From: Streptomyces tuirus
Lineage (GTDB): Bacteria; Actinomycetota; Actinomycetes; Streptomycetales; Streptomycetaceae
DNA length: 64,000 nucleotides
Assembly (NCBI GenBank): GCA_018195615.1
Contig: JAGTPG010000002.1
Coordinates: 1,116,001-1,180,000, forward strand
Direction: 5' to 3'
Shown here: positions 38,103 to 47,870 of the stretch, piece by piece
Layout: every line of letters begins with the position of its first letter
Numbering within the stretch: position 1 is the first letter of the stretch
The notes under the pieces: model-generated
The model's input: only the letters and a program-made list of their open reading frames with translations
What the model was told of the DNA's origin: nothing
The model's database searches: none
Position numbers and translations under genes: made by a program

Positions 38103-40559
38103 GTGGGCGGAGACGAGGAGTACGGCGTTGCCCGGCGGCGGTTCGACGTGGCCGACGCCGCGCCCCTGCTGCTCGACCCGCAGGGCGTGGTGACGGGCTG
38201 GACCGCCGACGCGCAGCGGCTGCTGGTGTACACGGCGCCCGAGGCGGTGGGCAGGAAGCTCGCCGACCTGCTGGCCCCCGAGGACGCGGAGCGCGTACCG
38301 GACCTGGTCGAGCGGTGCCGCAGGGACGGCGGCTGGACGGGGCTGCTGACGGCCCGCCGCAAGGACGGACTGCCGGTGAGGCTCGTGGCGCGGATCGCCC
38401 CGGCCGAGGACGCCGACGGCGGCGCGCGCTGGCTGGTGCTCCTGTCGGAGCTGGCCGGCGCACCCGGCTGGCCCATGAGCCGAACGGTGCTGGAACAGAT
38501 GGTGGCCGACGCCCCGGTCGGCATCGCGATCGTGGACACGGACCTGCGTTTCGTGTGGTCGAACACCGCACTGGAGCAGTTCGGCGGCGGTCCCGCACCG
38601 GCTCGGCTCGGCCTGCGCTTCGCGGACGTCCAGCCCGGCATGGACGCCCAGGCGGTCGAGGCACAGATGCGGCACGTGCTGGAGACCGGCGAGGCCGTGT
38701 CCGGATATGAGCACGTGGGCCATGTGCGATCGGCACCGCTGCGCGAGACGGCGCACATGCTGTCGTTCACCCGGCTCGACGACGACCAGGGCCGGCCGAT
38801 CGGCGTGTACTACACGGTCGTCGACATGACCGAGCGGCACCGGGCCCGGCAGCGGCTGGCGCTCCTCGACCGGGCCAACGAGAGCATCGGCCGCAGTCTG
38901 GACCTCGTGCGCACCGCGCAGGAACTGGCCGACGTGGCCGTGCCGGGACTGGCCGACCTCGTCACCGTGGACCTGCTGGAGACGGTGCTGGGGGGCGCCG
39001 AGCTGATGTCCGGGCCGCTCGCCGACGCCGAAGAGGTCGCGCTGCGCCGCGCCGGTCACCGGGCCGCGGAGGACGGCCTCCCGGAGGCCGTCGTCGGGAT
39101 CGGCGAGGTCGCGACGTACCTGGCCGGTTCCCCTCCGGTCCGCTCCCTGATCACGGGACGGTCCTGGCGCGAGGAGCGGCTCGACCCGCAGGCCGGGGTC
39201 TGGACCGCGGACGCCCCGGGCGGCCGGCGCACCACGTTCCTGGAACTGGGCCTGCACAGCGTGATGACCGTGCCGGTCCGGGCGCGCGGCACCACCCTGG
39301 GCGTCACCACCTTCTTCCGGCGCCGGCACCGGGAGCCCTTCGACGAGGAGGACCTGCGACTGGCCGAGGACCTCGTCTCCCGCGCTGCCGTCTGCGTGGA
39401 CAACGCCCGCCGCTACACGCGCGAGCGCGACGCCGCGCTCGTGCTCCAGCGCAGCCTGCTCCCCCGGCGCCTGCCCGAGCAGGACGCGGTCGAGGTGGCC
39501 GTGTGCTACCGGCCGGCCGACGAGCTGACCGGTCTGGGCGGCGACTGGTACGACCTCATCCCGCTCTCCGGGTCGCGCGTCGCGCTCGTCGTGGGCGAGG
39601 TGCCCGGGCACGGCATCGACGCCGCCGCGGCCATGGGACAGCTGCGGACCGCCGTACGGACCCTGGCCGCTCTCGATCTGCCGCCCGACGAGGTGCTGGC
39701 GCACCTCGACGACGTGGTGGCTCGGTCGGCGCGGGAGGGGGGCGCCGAACCGGGCGCGGCGGGCACCGACAGCGCGCAGTCCCTGGGGTCGGGGTGCCTG
39801 TACGTCGTGTACGACCCGGTCGACGGCCGGTGCTCGATGGCCGCCGCCGGTCATCCCGCACCGGCCGTGGTGCTGCCCGACGGCTCGGTCACCTTCGTCG
39901 ATCTCCCGCAGGGACCGCCGCTCGGGGTGGGCGGTCCCCCTTTCGAGGCGGTCGAGCTGTCCCTGGTGGCGGGCAGCACGCTCGCCCTGCACACCGACGG
40001 GCTGCTCGCCCGCGGCGAGAACTGGGCCGTCGACGCGGGCCGGGAACGGCTGCGCCGGGCGCTGGCACAGGCCGGGCCGCTCGAGGCGCGCTGCAGGGCC
40101 GTGGTCGACGCGCTGGTCCCGGCACGTCCGCACGACGACGTGGCCCTGCTGATGGCCCGTACCCGGCGCCTCGGCGCCGAGCAGGTCGCGGCCTGGGACC
40201 TGCCCTCCGATCCGGCCGTGGTCGCCGACGCCCGCCGCGCGGCCACCCGGCAGCTGGCCCACTGGGGCCTGGACGAACTGTCCTTCACCACCGAGCTGGT
40301 CGTGAGCGAGCTGGTCACCAACGCCATCCGGTACGCCGACGGGCCCATCCGGCTGCGCCTGATCCGGGAGCGTGCCCTGGTCTGCGAGGTCTTCGACGGC
40401 GGCGCCACCGCGCCCCATCTGCGCCATCCCCGTACCACGGACGAGGGCGGGCGAGGACTGCTGCTGGTCTCGCAGCTGGCCCAGCGGTGGGGCACGCGGT
40501 TCGTCCCCGACGGGAAGATCATCTGGGCGGAGCAGTCCCTGACGGATCTCCTGGAGTGA
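38103..40559 (+). CDS. PAS-GAF-SpoIIE phosphatase with C-terminal anti-sigma-like ATPase
   Basis: 818 aa, cytoplasmic, no membrane helix. Order: PAS (about 10-120), second PAS (about 130-250, APVGIAIVDTDLRFVWSN), GAF (about 265-430), PP2C/SpoIIE phosphatase (about 450-680; LGGDWYDLIPL metal site), and a HATPase of the RsbW type (about 690-815; VSELVTNAIRYADGP, EGGRGLLLVSQLA). Such proteins switch sigma-factor networks by dephosphorylating an anti-anti-sigma factor and can also phosphorylate it. GTG 38103 has AGAGAGG upstream. No sigma genes are adjacent. A second PAS-SpoIIE gene follows. Frame intact. Confidence 0.9.
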   Translation: MGGDEEYGVARRRFDVADAAPLLLDPQGVVTGWTADAQRLLVYTAPEAVGRKLADLLAPEDAERVPDLVERCRRDGGWTGLLTARRKDGLPVRLVARIAPAEDADGGARWLVLLSELAGAPGWPMSRTVLEQMVADAPVGIAIVDTDLRFVWSNTALEQFGGGPAPARLGLRFADVQPGMDAQAVEAQMRHVLETGEAVSGYEHVGHVRSAPLRETAHMLSFTRLDDDQGRPIGVYYTVVDMTERHRARQRLALLDRANESIGRSLDLVRTAQELADVAVPGLADLVTVDLLETVLGGAELMSGPLADAEEVALRRAGHRAAEDGLPEAVVGIGEVATYLAGSPPVRSLITGRSWREERLDPQAGVWTADAPGGRRTTFLELGLHSVMTVPVRARGTTLGVTTFFRRRHREPFDEEDLRLAEDLVSRAAVCVDNARRYTRERDAALVLQRSLLPRRLPEQDAVEVAVCYRPADELTGLGGDWYDLIPLSGSRVALVVGEVPGHGIDAAAAMGQLRTAVRTLAALDLPPDEVLAHLDDVVARSAREGGAEPGAAGTDSAQSLGSGCLYVVYDPVDGRCSMAAAGHPAPAVVLPDGSVTFVDLPQGPPLGVGGPPFEAVELSLVAGSTLALHTDGLLARGENWAVDAGRERLRRALAQAGPLEARCRAVVDALVPARPHDDVALLMARTRRLGAEQVAAWDLPSDPAVVADARRAATRQLAHWGLDELSFTTELVVSELVTNAIRYADGPIRLRLIRERALVCEVFDGGATAPHLRHPRTTDEGGRGLLLVSQLAQRWGTRFVPDGKIIWAEQSLTDLLE

Positions 40560-40627
40560 AGCCGGGGGCCGGATCCGTCCAGACCATGGGAAAATGGTCG
40601 AATCCCGACACTGGTGAGGCGACGGCC

Positions 40628-41878
40628 ATGACGGATTCGGCGATCGACTACGCGGCGGTGTTCCAGGCCCTGCCCGGCATGGTGGCGCTGCTGACGCCCG
40701 AGCTGGTGTACGCGGATGTGAACGAGGAGTTCGTCCGGGTATCCGGCCGCTCACGCGAGCAGTTGATCGGCCAGTACCTGTTCGACGTCTTCCCCGACAA
40801 CCCCAACGACCCGGCCGCGACGGGCATGCGCAACCTGGAGGCCTCGCTGTACCGGGTCATGGGGACCGGCGAGCGGGACGCCATGGCCCTCCAGCGCTAC
40901 GACGTGGAGAACCCCGAGCGGCCCGGGGAGTGGGAGGAGCGCTACTGGAGCCCGGTGAACGCGCCGCTGCTCGGCCCCGACGGAAAGGTGGTGCTGATCC
41001 TGCACCGCGTCGAGGAGGTCACGGAGCTGATCCGGGCCCGGGGCCGCTCGGGAGGAGACAGAGGACACAAGGGCAGCCGGGCCCGGGTCCTGGAAGCCGA
41101 GCTGTACACCCGCGCCCGCGAACTCCAGGAGCTCAACGAACGGCTGCGGCAGGCGCACTCCCGGGAGCGGGAGGTGGCGCTGGCCCTCCAGGAGGCGATG
41201 CTGCCCGACCGCCGTCAGGTCAGCCACCACCACCGGGCCGCCGTCCGGTACCGGCCCGCCGTGGGCGCGCTCAACGTCTGCGGGGACTGGTACGACCTGG
41301 TCGACCTGGTCGGCGGCCACCGGGTCGGCGTGGCCGTGGGCGACGTGGTCGGGCACGGGCTGGAGGCCGCCGGTGTCATGGGCCAGCTGCGCAGCGCGCT
41401 GAGCGCGGCCTCCCGGGTCGCCGAGGGCCCGGCTCAGGCGCTGGACGTGCTGGGGCGCTACGCCCACGTGGTCGAGGGCGCCGAGTCGGCGACCGCGGTG
41501 ACGACCTTCATCGACTTCGACCGGCGCCGCGTCACCTACAGCAGCGCCGGCCATCTCCCGCCCGTGCTGGTCCACCCGGACGGCCGTGCGGAGTTCCTCG
41601 ACGCGGCCACCGACACCCCGCTCGACGCCCGCCCCGACCCGATTCCCAGACCTCAGGCCGAAACGGCCTTCGTGCCGGGCGCCACGCTCGTGCTCTACAC
41701 CGACGGTCTGGTCGAGCGGCGCCGCGAGGACATCGACACCGGCCTGGGGCGCCTCGCCGACTCGCTGTACCGGCACCGGGACCAGGATCCCGAGACGCTC
41801 GCCGACAGTGTCCTGCTGGAACTGCTGCCGCCGGGCGGCGCCACCGACGACACCGCGCTGATCGTCGTGCGGCTGTGA
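40628..41878 (+). CDS. PAS-SpoIIE serine phosphatase
   Basis: 416 aa: a PAS domain (about 8-140, LTPELVYADVNEEFVRVSGRS, with an RYWSPVNAPLL end), a short coiled coil (about 155-185, LEAELYTRARELQELNERL), then a PP2C/SpoIIE domain (about 195-416) with CGDWYDLVDL, GDVVGHGLEAA, and VLYTDGLVERR. ATG 40628 has GTGAGG 8 nt upstream; an ATG at 40586 has none. Likely acts on anti-anti-sigma proteins, alongside the larger phosphatase 69 bp upstream. Frame intact. Confidence 0.9.
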   Translation: MTDSAIDYAAVFQALPGMVALLTPELVYADVNEEFVRVSGRSREQLIGQYLFDVFPDNPNDPAATGMRNLEASLYRVMGTGERDAMALQRYDVENPERPGEWEERYWSPVNAPLLGPDGKVVLILHRVEEVTELIRARGRSGGDRGHKGSRARVLEAELYTRARELQELNERLRQAHSREREVALALQEAMLPDRRQVSHHHRAAVRYRPAVGALNVCGDWYDLVDLVGGHRVGVAVGDVVGHGLEAAGVMGQLRSALSAASRVAEGPAQALDVLGRYAHVVEGAESATAVTTFIDFDRRRVTYSSAGHLPPVLVHPDGRAEFLDAATDTPLDARPDPIPRPQAETAFVPGATLVLYTDGLVERRREDIDTGLGRLADSLYRHRDQDPETLADSVLLELLPPGGATDDTALIVVRL

Positions 41879-41884
41879 CCCGAC

Positions 41885-41968
41885 GGAGCGGTGACCTGCG
41901 GAGCGGTGACCAACCCAGCGGTGACCCGCGGATGTGACCTACAGACGGGTAGTGACCTACAGACGGGT
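41885..41968. repeat. Direct repeats between a phosphatase and an RpiB gene
   Basis: AGCGGTGACC occurs three times (41887, 41902, 41917), then GTGACCTACAGACGGGT twice (41934-41950 and 41952-41968). The last copy covers the stop codon and final codons of the minus-strand RpiB gene, so the end of that gene has been partly duplicated. Confidence 0.7.
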
Positions 41969-42412
41969 CTTTCCGTGATCGAGCAGCCTGACCCGGTCCA
42001 CGTTCTGCCGGTCCTCGGCGTCCCCGCTGGGCTCCCCCGCGAACCACGCGTCGAGGATCTCCGTCAGCAGCGGCTCGGACGTCAGCCGCAGGCTCAGCGC
42101 GAGCACGTTGGCGTCGTTCCAGCGGCGCGCCCCGTCGGCCGTGTAGGCGTCCGTGCACAGGGCGGCCCGGACGCCCGGCACCTTGTTCGCGGCGATGGAG
42201 GCACCGGTGCCGGTCCAGCAGCACACCACGGCCTGGTCGGCCGTCCCGTCGGCGACCTCGCGGGCCGCGGCCTCGGAGCACACCGCCCACTGCGCGTCCT
42301 CCCCGGGGCGCAGCGCGCCGTGCGGGCGCACCTCGTGCCCCCGGTCGCGCAGCGCGGCCACGAGGGAGCGGGCGACGGGCTCGTCCATGTCCGAGGAAAC
42401 AGAGATCCGCAT
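41957..42412 (-). CDS. RpiB/LacAB-type sugar-phosphate isomerase
   Basis: 151 aa. Cys-based active site VVCCWTGTGASIAANK, and RAALCTDAYTADGARRWNDANVLALSLR of the RpiB family. Interconverts ribose 5-phosphate and ribulose 5-phosphate or a related aldose/ketose pair; Streptomyces have a separate main RpiB, and the long insert and divergent sequence here suggest another sugar. Start ATG 42412 (MRISVSSDMD); no strong ribosome binding site. Frame intact. Confidence 0.85.
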   Translation of the reverse strand: MRISVSSDMDEPVARSLVAALRDRGHEVRPHGALRPGEDAQWAVCSEAAAREVADGTADQAVVCCWTGTGASIAANKVPGVRAALCTDAYTADGARRWNDANVLALSLRLTSEPLLTEILDAWFAGEPSGDAEDRQNVDRVRLLDHGKTRL

Positions 42413-42731
42413 GCTTCGCAGACTACTCGGCACGGCCGCAAGAACCAGCGGCCGGCCAGGCACCCCCTGGCATCCCGCCATGCCACCCGTTCGGCTTGCC
42501 GGTCACCCGCGTGGAGCAGCACGCTGGTCCCGCGGCCCTCCCCAGCCGCATGAGCACCACCGGGCGCACCCGCCTGACTGACCGTCAGTCAAACGGTGAA
42601 GGATCGGCGCGGTCTCACCGCACGAGGTGCCCGGGGGTCGCGCCTGCACCTACACTGGCACCCCACGACATGCCGGTTGACCTGCTGGAACGCGGCGGTG
42701 AGTCCACCGCGAGAGTCGAGGAGCGCCCGCT
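42413..42731. other. 319-bp intergenic region, divergent promoters
   Basis: No gene is seen between the RpiB gene (-) and the acyltransferase gene (+). The only clear element is the TGACTGACCGTCAGTCA palindrome at 42575-42591. Confidence 0.5.
42575..42591. promoter_or_regulatory. Orphan TetR-type operator
   Basis: TGACTGA-CCG-TCAGTCA is a perfect 7-bp inverted repeat with a 3-bp centre, the classic form of a TetR-family site. It stands 140 bp before the acyltransferase start. No TetR gene is adjacent, so a distant regulator is implied. Confidence 0.6.
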
Positions 42732-43448
42732 TTGTTCTACTACCTGCTGAAATACGTGCTGCTGGGCCCGCTGCTGAGACTGGTGTTCCGGCCGCGAATA
42801 GAAGGCCTGGAGCACGTGCCGTCGGAGGGCGCCGCCATCATCGCCGGCAACCACCTGTCGTTCTCGGACCACTTCCTGATGCCCGCGATCCTGAAACGGC
42901 GCATCACCTTCCTCGCGAAGGCCGAGTACTTCACGGGCCCGGGCATCAAGGGCCGGCTCACGGCGTTCTTCTTCCGCAGCGCGGGGCAGATCCCGGTCGA
43001 CCGCTCCGGCAAGGACGCCGGGCAGGCCGCGATCCGCGAGGGCCTCGGCGTACTGAGCAAGGGCGAGTTGCTCGGCATCTACCCCGAGGGCACCCGTTCG
43101 CACGACGGCCGGCTCTACAAGGGCAAGGTCGGCGTCGCCGTGATGGCCCTGAAGGCCGGCGTCCCGGTCGTCCCCTGCGCGATGATCGGCACCTTCGAGG
43201 CCCAGCCCCCCGGCAAGGTCATTCCCAACATCCACCCGGTGGTGATCCGCTTCGGCGAGCCCCTCGACTTCTCCCGCTACGCCGGCATGGAGAACGAGAA
43301 GGCCATCCTGCGCGCCATCACCGACGAGATCATGTACGCGGTCCTCTCCCTGTCCGAGCAGGAGTACGTCGACGAGTACGCAGCCGTGGTGAAGGCCGCG
43401 GAGGCCGCCGCCAAGGAGCGGAAGTTCCCGCGTATGCCCCTGAGTTGA
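42732..43448 (+). CDS. 1-acyl-glycerol-3-phosphate acyltransferase-like protein (PlsC family)
   Basis: 238 aa, membrane-associated through the N-terminal YYLLKYVLLGPLLRLVF. Acyltransferase blocks: NHLSFSDH (HX4D), FFFRSAGQIPVDR, YPEGTRSHDGRLYKGKVG and PVVPCAMIG. It probably makes phosphatidic acid. TTG 42732 is the start: GAGGAG stands 8 nt upstream and no ATG is near. Frame intact. Confidence 0.9.
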   Translation: MFYYLLKYVLLGPLLRLVFRPRIEGLEHVPSEGAAIIAGNHLSFSDHFLMPAILKRRITFLAKAEYFTGPGIKGRLTAFFFRSAGQIPVDRSGKDAGQAAIREGLGVLSKGELLGIYPEGTRSHDGRLYKGKVGVAVMALKAGVPVVPCAMIGTFEAQPPGKVIPNIHPVVIRFGEPLDFSRYAGMENEKAILRAITDEIMYAVLSLSEQEYVDEYAAVVKAAEAAAKERKFPRMPLS

Positions 43449-43506
43449 CCTCTGCTGTCGGCAGAAGCCGTTCTCGGCTCCGGGCGGGGCGATCTACGGT
43501 CGCGGC

Positions 43507-44532
43507 ATGAGACGTGCTGTGGTGATCGGGGCGGGCGGGCAAATCGGCCGGCCGGCGGTGGCGGCGCTGGCCCGGGACGGCTGGGCGGTGACGGCCGCCT
43601 CGCGCGGCGGCGGCCGGGACGAGGACTGGCCCGAGGAGGTACGGGCGGAGCGGCTGGACCGCGAGGACGACGCGGCCCTGGGCGCGCTGATCGGCGACGG
43701 CTGCGACCTCGTGGTCGACATCGTCGCCTACGGGGCCCGGCACGCACGGCAGTTGACGGCCCTGGCCGACCGCATCGGCTCGGCGGTGGTCGTGTCCACG
43801 GTGTCGGTGTACGAGGACGGCAAGGGCCGCGGCTTCGACACGATGAGCGAGCCGGACGGCTCTCCGCAGTACCCCGTGCCCGTACGGGAGGACCAGCCGA
43901 CGGTCGCGCCGGGGGACGCCACGTACAGCACCGGCAAGGCCGCACTGGAGAGCGAACTCCTCTCGGCGGGCGACCGGTTGCCCACCACACTGCTGCGAGC
44001 GGGCGCGATCCACGGTCCGCACAGCCCGCTCCCCCGTGAGCTGTACTTCGTGAAGCGGAACCTCGACGGCCGGCGCAGGCGAGTGCTCGCCTTCCGGGGG
44101 GAGAGCCGGTTCCACCCGTCGGCCGCCCGCAACATCGCCGAGCTGATCCGCCTGGCGGCGTCCCGCCCGGGCTCGCGGGTGCTCAACGCCTGCGATCCCC
44201 AGGCGCCGACGGTGTCCGAGATCGGGGCGGCGGTGGACGAGGCCATGGGAGTGGAGACGGAGACCGTCCTGGTGGACGGGCCGGCACCCTCGCCGTCGGT
44301 GGGCAGCTCGCCCTGGTCCGTAAAGCTGCCGGTGGTGTTCGACATGGGCGCCGCGGAACGGGAGTTGGGCTACCGCCCCGTCGTGTCCTACGCCGACAGC
44401 CTGCCGGAGACGGTCGACTGGCTCACCCGCCGGCTCTCCGGGCAGGACTGGAAGGAGGCGTTCCCGGCGCTCGCCAGGGTCTACCCGGACCTCTTCGACT
44501 ACGCGGCGGAGGACGCCTGGTTCGCGACGTGA
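43507..44532 (+). CDS. NAD-dependent epimerase/reductase-like protein
   Basis: 341 aa, extended short-chain dehydrogenase fold. VVIGAGGQIGRPAVAALARDG is the NAD(P) loop. The catalytic Tyr/Lys pair appears as ATYSTGKAALE (YxxxK), and the N-terminal half has SAVVVSTVSVYEDG. Substrate unknown; similar genes are annotated as NAD-dependent epimerases or reductases. Frame intact. Confidence 0.82.
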   Translation: MRRAVVIGAGGQIGRPAVAALARDGWAVTAASRGGGRDEDWPEEVRAERLDREDDAALGALIGDGCDLVVDIVAYGARHARQLTALADRIGSAVVVSTVSVYEDGKGRGFDTMSEPDGSPQYPVPVREDQPTVAPGDATYSTGKAALESELLSAGDRLPTTLLRAGAIHGPHSPLPRELYFVKRNLDGRRRRVLAFRGESRFHPSAARNIAELIRLAASRPGSRVLNACDPQAPTVSEIGAAVDEAMGVETETVLVDGPAPSPSVGSSPWSVKLPVVFDMGAAERELGYRPVVSYADSLPETVDWLTRRLSGQDWKEAFPALARVYPDLFDYAAEDAWFAT

Positions 44533-44566
44533 GTGAGGGGCGGCCGGACATCCGGCCGCCCCTCAC
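44533..44566. terminator. Bidirectional hairpin between converging genes
   Basis: Perfect 16-bp arms (GTGAGGGGCGGCCGGA and its complement) with a 2-nt loop, starting one base after the stop of the + gene and 20 bp before the end of the - gene. Confidence 0.8.
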
Positions 44567-44586
44567 CGCCGTGCGGCGGTCGACGG

Positions 44587-46211
44587 CTACGGCTTCGGCG
44601 TGGCGTGCGGCGCGCAGGTCACGTCCGCGCCGTCCAGCTTGCCGGTGAGCAGGTAGCTGTCCACCCGGGTGTTGACGCACGGGTTGGTCAGACCGGTGAC
44701 GCCGTGGGACCCCGCGTCCTTCTCGGTGATCAGGCGCGAGCCCTTGAACCGCTGGTGCAGTTCGACGGCCCCCTCGTACGGGGTGGCCGCGTCACGCTCG
44801 GACTGCACGATCAGCACCGGCGGCAGGCCCTTGCCGGTCTTCACGTTCAGCGGCGTCCGCTGCTTGACCGGCCAGGTGGCGCACGGCAGGTTCATCCAAG
44901 CGTTGGCCCAGGTCATGAACGGGTGGTCCCGGTGCAGTCGGGTGTTGTCCCGGTCCCAGGTGCGCCAGCTGGTGGGCCACTTGGCGTCGGCGCACTCCAC
45001 GGCGGTGTACACGGCGTTGCCGTTCTCCGAGGCCGCGTTGCCCGCGGTGTCGGACAGGTCCGGGGCGGCGGCGTCCACGAGCGCCTGGGTGTCACCGGCG
45101 ACGTACTTGCTGAAGACGGACGCGACCGGGGCCCACTGGGAGTCGTAGTACGGGGCGCTCTGGAAGAAGGAGATGAGCTCGGCCGGGCCGACGACTACGC
45201 CGAGGGGGCTCTTCTTCGCCGTGGCGCGCAGCTGGAGCCACTTCGCCTGGACGGCGGCGCGGGTGGTGCCCAGGTGGTAGGTCGCGTCGTTCTCGGCGAC
45301 CCAGTCCTGCCAGTCCTTCCAGCGGCCCTCGAAGGCGACGTCCTGGTCCAGGTTGGCCTGGTACCAGATCTTCTCCCGGGACGGGTTGACGACGCTGTCG
45401 ACGACCATGCGCCGCACATGGCCCGGGAAGAGGGTGCCGTAGACGGCACCGAGGTAGGTGCCGTACGAGACGCCGAGGAAGTTGAGCTTCTTCTCGCCGA
45501 GCGCGGCGCGGATCACGTCGAGGTCGCGCGCGGTGTTCGGCGTGGTCATGTGCGGCAGCATCCAGCCGCTGCGCTCGTAGCAGCCCTCGGCGTACTCGCG
45601 GGCCAGCTTGCGCTGGGCGAGCTTGTCCGCCTCGGAGTCGGGCACCGGGTCCATCTTGGGTGCCTTGACGAACTCCTGCGGGTCGACGCAGGAGATGGGC
45701 GTGGACCTGCCGACACCGCGCGGGTCGAAGCCCACGAAGTCGTAGGCCTTCGCCGTGTTGGCCCAGATCGGGTTCTTGCTGGTGACCCGGGCCGGGAAGC
45801 GCAGTCCGGAACCGCCGGGCCGCCGGGGTTGTAGATGAGCGCGCCCTGCCGCTCGGCCTTGGTGCCGGTGTTGCCGATACGGTCGACGGCGAGCTTGATC
45901 TGCTTGCCGTACGGCTTGGCGTAGTCGAGCGGCACGGTGACGTACCCGCACTGGATCGGCTTGGCCAGGTTCCAGTCGGCCGGGCAGTCCTGCCAGTCGA
46001 TGCCGGCCTTCGCGGCCCGGGCGGCGGCGATCGCGGTGCCCCGGGCCTCGCGGTCCTGGCCCTGGCGGGTGCCCGCGCTCGCGCTCGCGTTCGCCGAGGG
46101 TGCCGCGACGGCCCCGGCTATCAGCGTGGCCGTGACGAACACTCCGGCTGAACCGAGCGCCGTCAGCCGCCTCTTCGGTCTCGTACCCTCAAGTGTGACC
46201 TCCCCGTACAT
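44587..46211 (-). CDS. Secreted tripeptidyl aminopeptidase, alpha/beta hydrolase (one frameshift)
   Basis: About 541 aa with a signal peptide (KRRLTALGSAGVFVTATLIAGAVAA...). Alpha/beta hydrolase of the Streptomyces Tap/SlpD-E family: QGALIYNPGGPGGSGL oxyanion loop, nucleophile in FLGVSYGTYLG, Asp in QSERDAATPYEGA and His in DAGSHGVTG. It removes N-terminal tripeptides from exported proteins. A base is missing at 45815-45816. The start is uncertain: ATG 46211 has no clear ribosome binding site. Confidence 0.88.
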
Positions 46212-46321
46212 CGTTGCGATCAGTACGGGGATCCTCCGGCTGTGAGGTCCCTGAGAACAGGGGCGGTCTCTCTTCTTTGCCAATCCGATAAACGGTGCGG
46301 TGCGTTCTGCTCTGCGGACGT

Positions 46322-47063
46322 TCAGTCGAAGGACGTCAGCGCCTCGTCGAGCACCCGTCGCAGCCGCAGCGCGTCCGGCGCCACGGCGGTCACCAGTGCG
46401 GCGGGACCGGCGAGCGGAACGACCGAGGCCCTTCCCCAGCGCCCGGGCCGTCATCGGCTCGGCGGCGAACTCCGGCCGCACGACGACCAGTTGCCCGACG
46501 GCCCGGTGCCCGGCGAGCACGGCGGGCCCGTCCCAGCCTCCTGGCGCTCCCGGACCGCAGGACAGTTCCTGGTCGAGCACGACCCGCTCGGCGACCCGCA
46601 GGGTCAGACGGCTCGTCAGCCGCCCGGGTTCCTCATGGGCCCGCCCGAGCACCTGCTCCTCACGCAGCACGAGCCGGGCCGTCGGGGCCAGCTCGACGCG
46701 GGTCGTGACGTTCAGGTCGCTTCCTCGGGCGGAGATCAACTGCTCGGGCGTCCAGCGCAGTTCGGCGTCGTCTGCCACCTCGAGCCGGACGTCGTAGCGG
46801 GCCTCGCCCTTGGCCTGGCCCGGCAGGGCGATGGTGGCGGCGGCCGACCCGAGGGACAGCCGCGCTCCCTCCTCGACCCGGGCCTCCACGGTGAAGTGGT
46901 CACCGCCGAGCGGCCCGCTCATCGCGCCGACCAGCATGACCCGCGCCTCGGCACCACTCCCCCGGGTGCGCCGCAGCGCCAGAGGCCCGTCGCTCTCCAG
47001 CACGGGCAGGGCGGTCCCGCCCCGGCCGTCGTCCCGGGCGACGATCCTCGCGACGGATCGCAC
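46322..47063 (-). CDS. ureD: Urease accessory protein UreD (frameshifted near the end)
   Basis: 247 aa after repair; scaffold that carries the UreF-UreG complex to apo-urease for nickel loading. Seen: GTALPVLESDGPLALRRTR, VMLVGAMSGPLGGDHF, LRWTPEQLISARGSDL. The last 40 residues are in another frame (VVPLAGPAALVTAV...LDEALTSFD); two missing bases around 46430-46438 explain the shift, or a single extra base would. The start GTG 47063 is uncertain; a GTG at 47077 overlapping the ureG stop is possible if one more G is missing. Last gene of the operon. Confidence 0.9.
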
Positions 47064-47073
47064 CCCGCGCTGT

Positions 47074-47756
47074 TCACGCCCGGGCCGCCCACGCGGCCAG
47101 CTGCGCGCGCACCCACGCGGCGACCTCCGTCACCCCGGACTCACTCCGCAACGACTGGAAGACCACCGGCAGTTCGGCGCGCTGCGCCTTGGCGTCGGCC
47201 GCCATCCGCGCCAGGTCGGAGCCGACATACGGTGCGAGGTCGGTCTTGTTGACGACGAGCAGGTCGGCGGTGGTGACGCCGGGCCCGCCCTTGCGCGGGA
47301 TGTCGTCGCCCCCGGCCACGTCGATGACGAAGATCTGCGCGTCGACGAGCCCTTGGAGAAGGTCGCGGTGAGGTTGTCGCCACCGGACTCCACGAGGACG
47401 AGGTCCAGCGGCCCCACGGCGTCCTCCAGGTCCTCCACCGCTTCCAGGTTCGCGGAGATGTCGTCCCGGATCGCGGTGTGCGGACAGGCCCCCGTCTCCA
47501 CGGCGGTGATCCGCTCGGGCGGCAGCACGGCCTCCCGCAGCAGGAACTCGGCGTCCTCCCGGGTGTAGATGTCGTTGGTGACGACCGCGAGCGACAGCTC
47601 GTCCCGCAGCGCCCGGCAGAGCGCGGCGACGGTGGCGGTCTTCCCGGACCCGACGGGTCCGCCGAGCCCGATCCGCAGGGCACGGCGGGAGCCGTCGGGC
47701 CGGTGTGCGTCGGCACTGACGGCGGCCGGTCCGTCGTGGCTGTGGTCAAGGTGCAT
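47074..47756 (-). CDS. ureG: Urease accessory GTPase UreG (one frameshift)
   Basis: 227 aa. His-rich start (MHLDHSHDG) that may hold nickel, P-loop [19 protein letters not shown] (the metal-binding CPH), VVNKTDL (guanine specificity). GTP hydrolysis drives nickel insertion. A G is missing at 47350-47352. ATG 47756 has AGGAG 8 nt upstream. Confidence 0.95.
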
Positions 47757-47844
47757 GGGGTGACTCCTGTTGGTACGGACCGATGGGTGACGGCCGACTT
47801 CCTGCCCGACCGTTTCGAGTGGTGGGCGGGCGCAGGCCGGGGGG

Positions 47845-47865
47845 CCAGGGGGCGGAGCCCCCTGG
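47845..47865. repeat. CCAGGGGGC-GGA-GCCCCCTGG palindrome between ureG and ureF
   Basis: Perfect 9-bp arms. This GGGGGCGGAGCCCCC palindrome recurs at many Streptomyces loci. Inside the ure operon it could attenuate or stabilise the message. Confidence 0.65.
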
Positions 47866-47870
47866 TGCCT

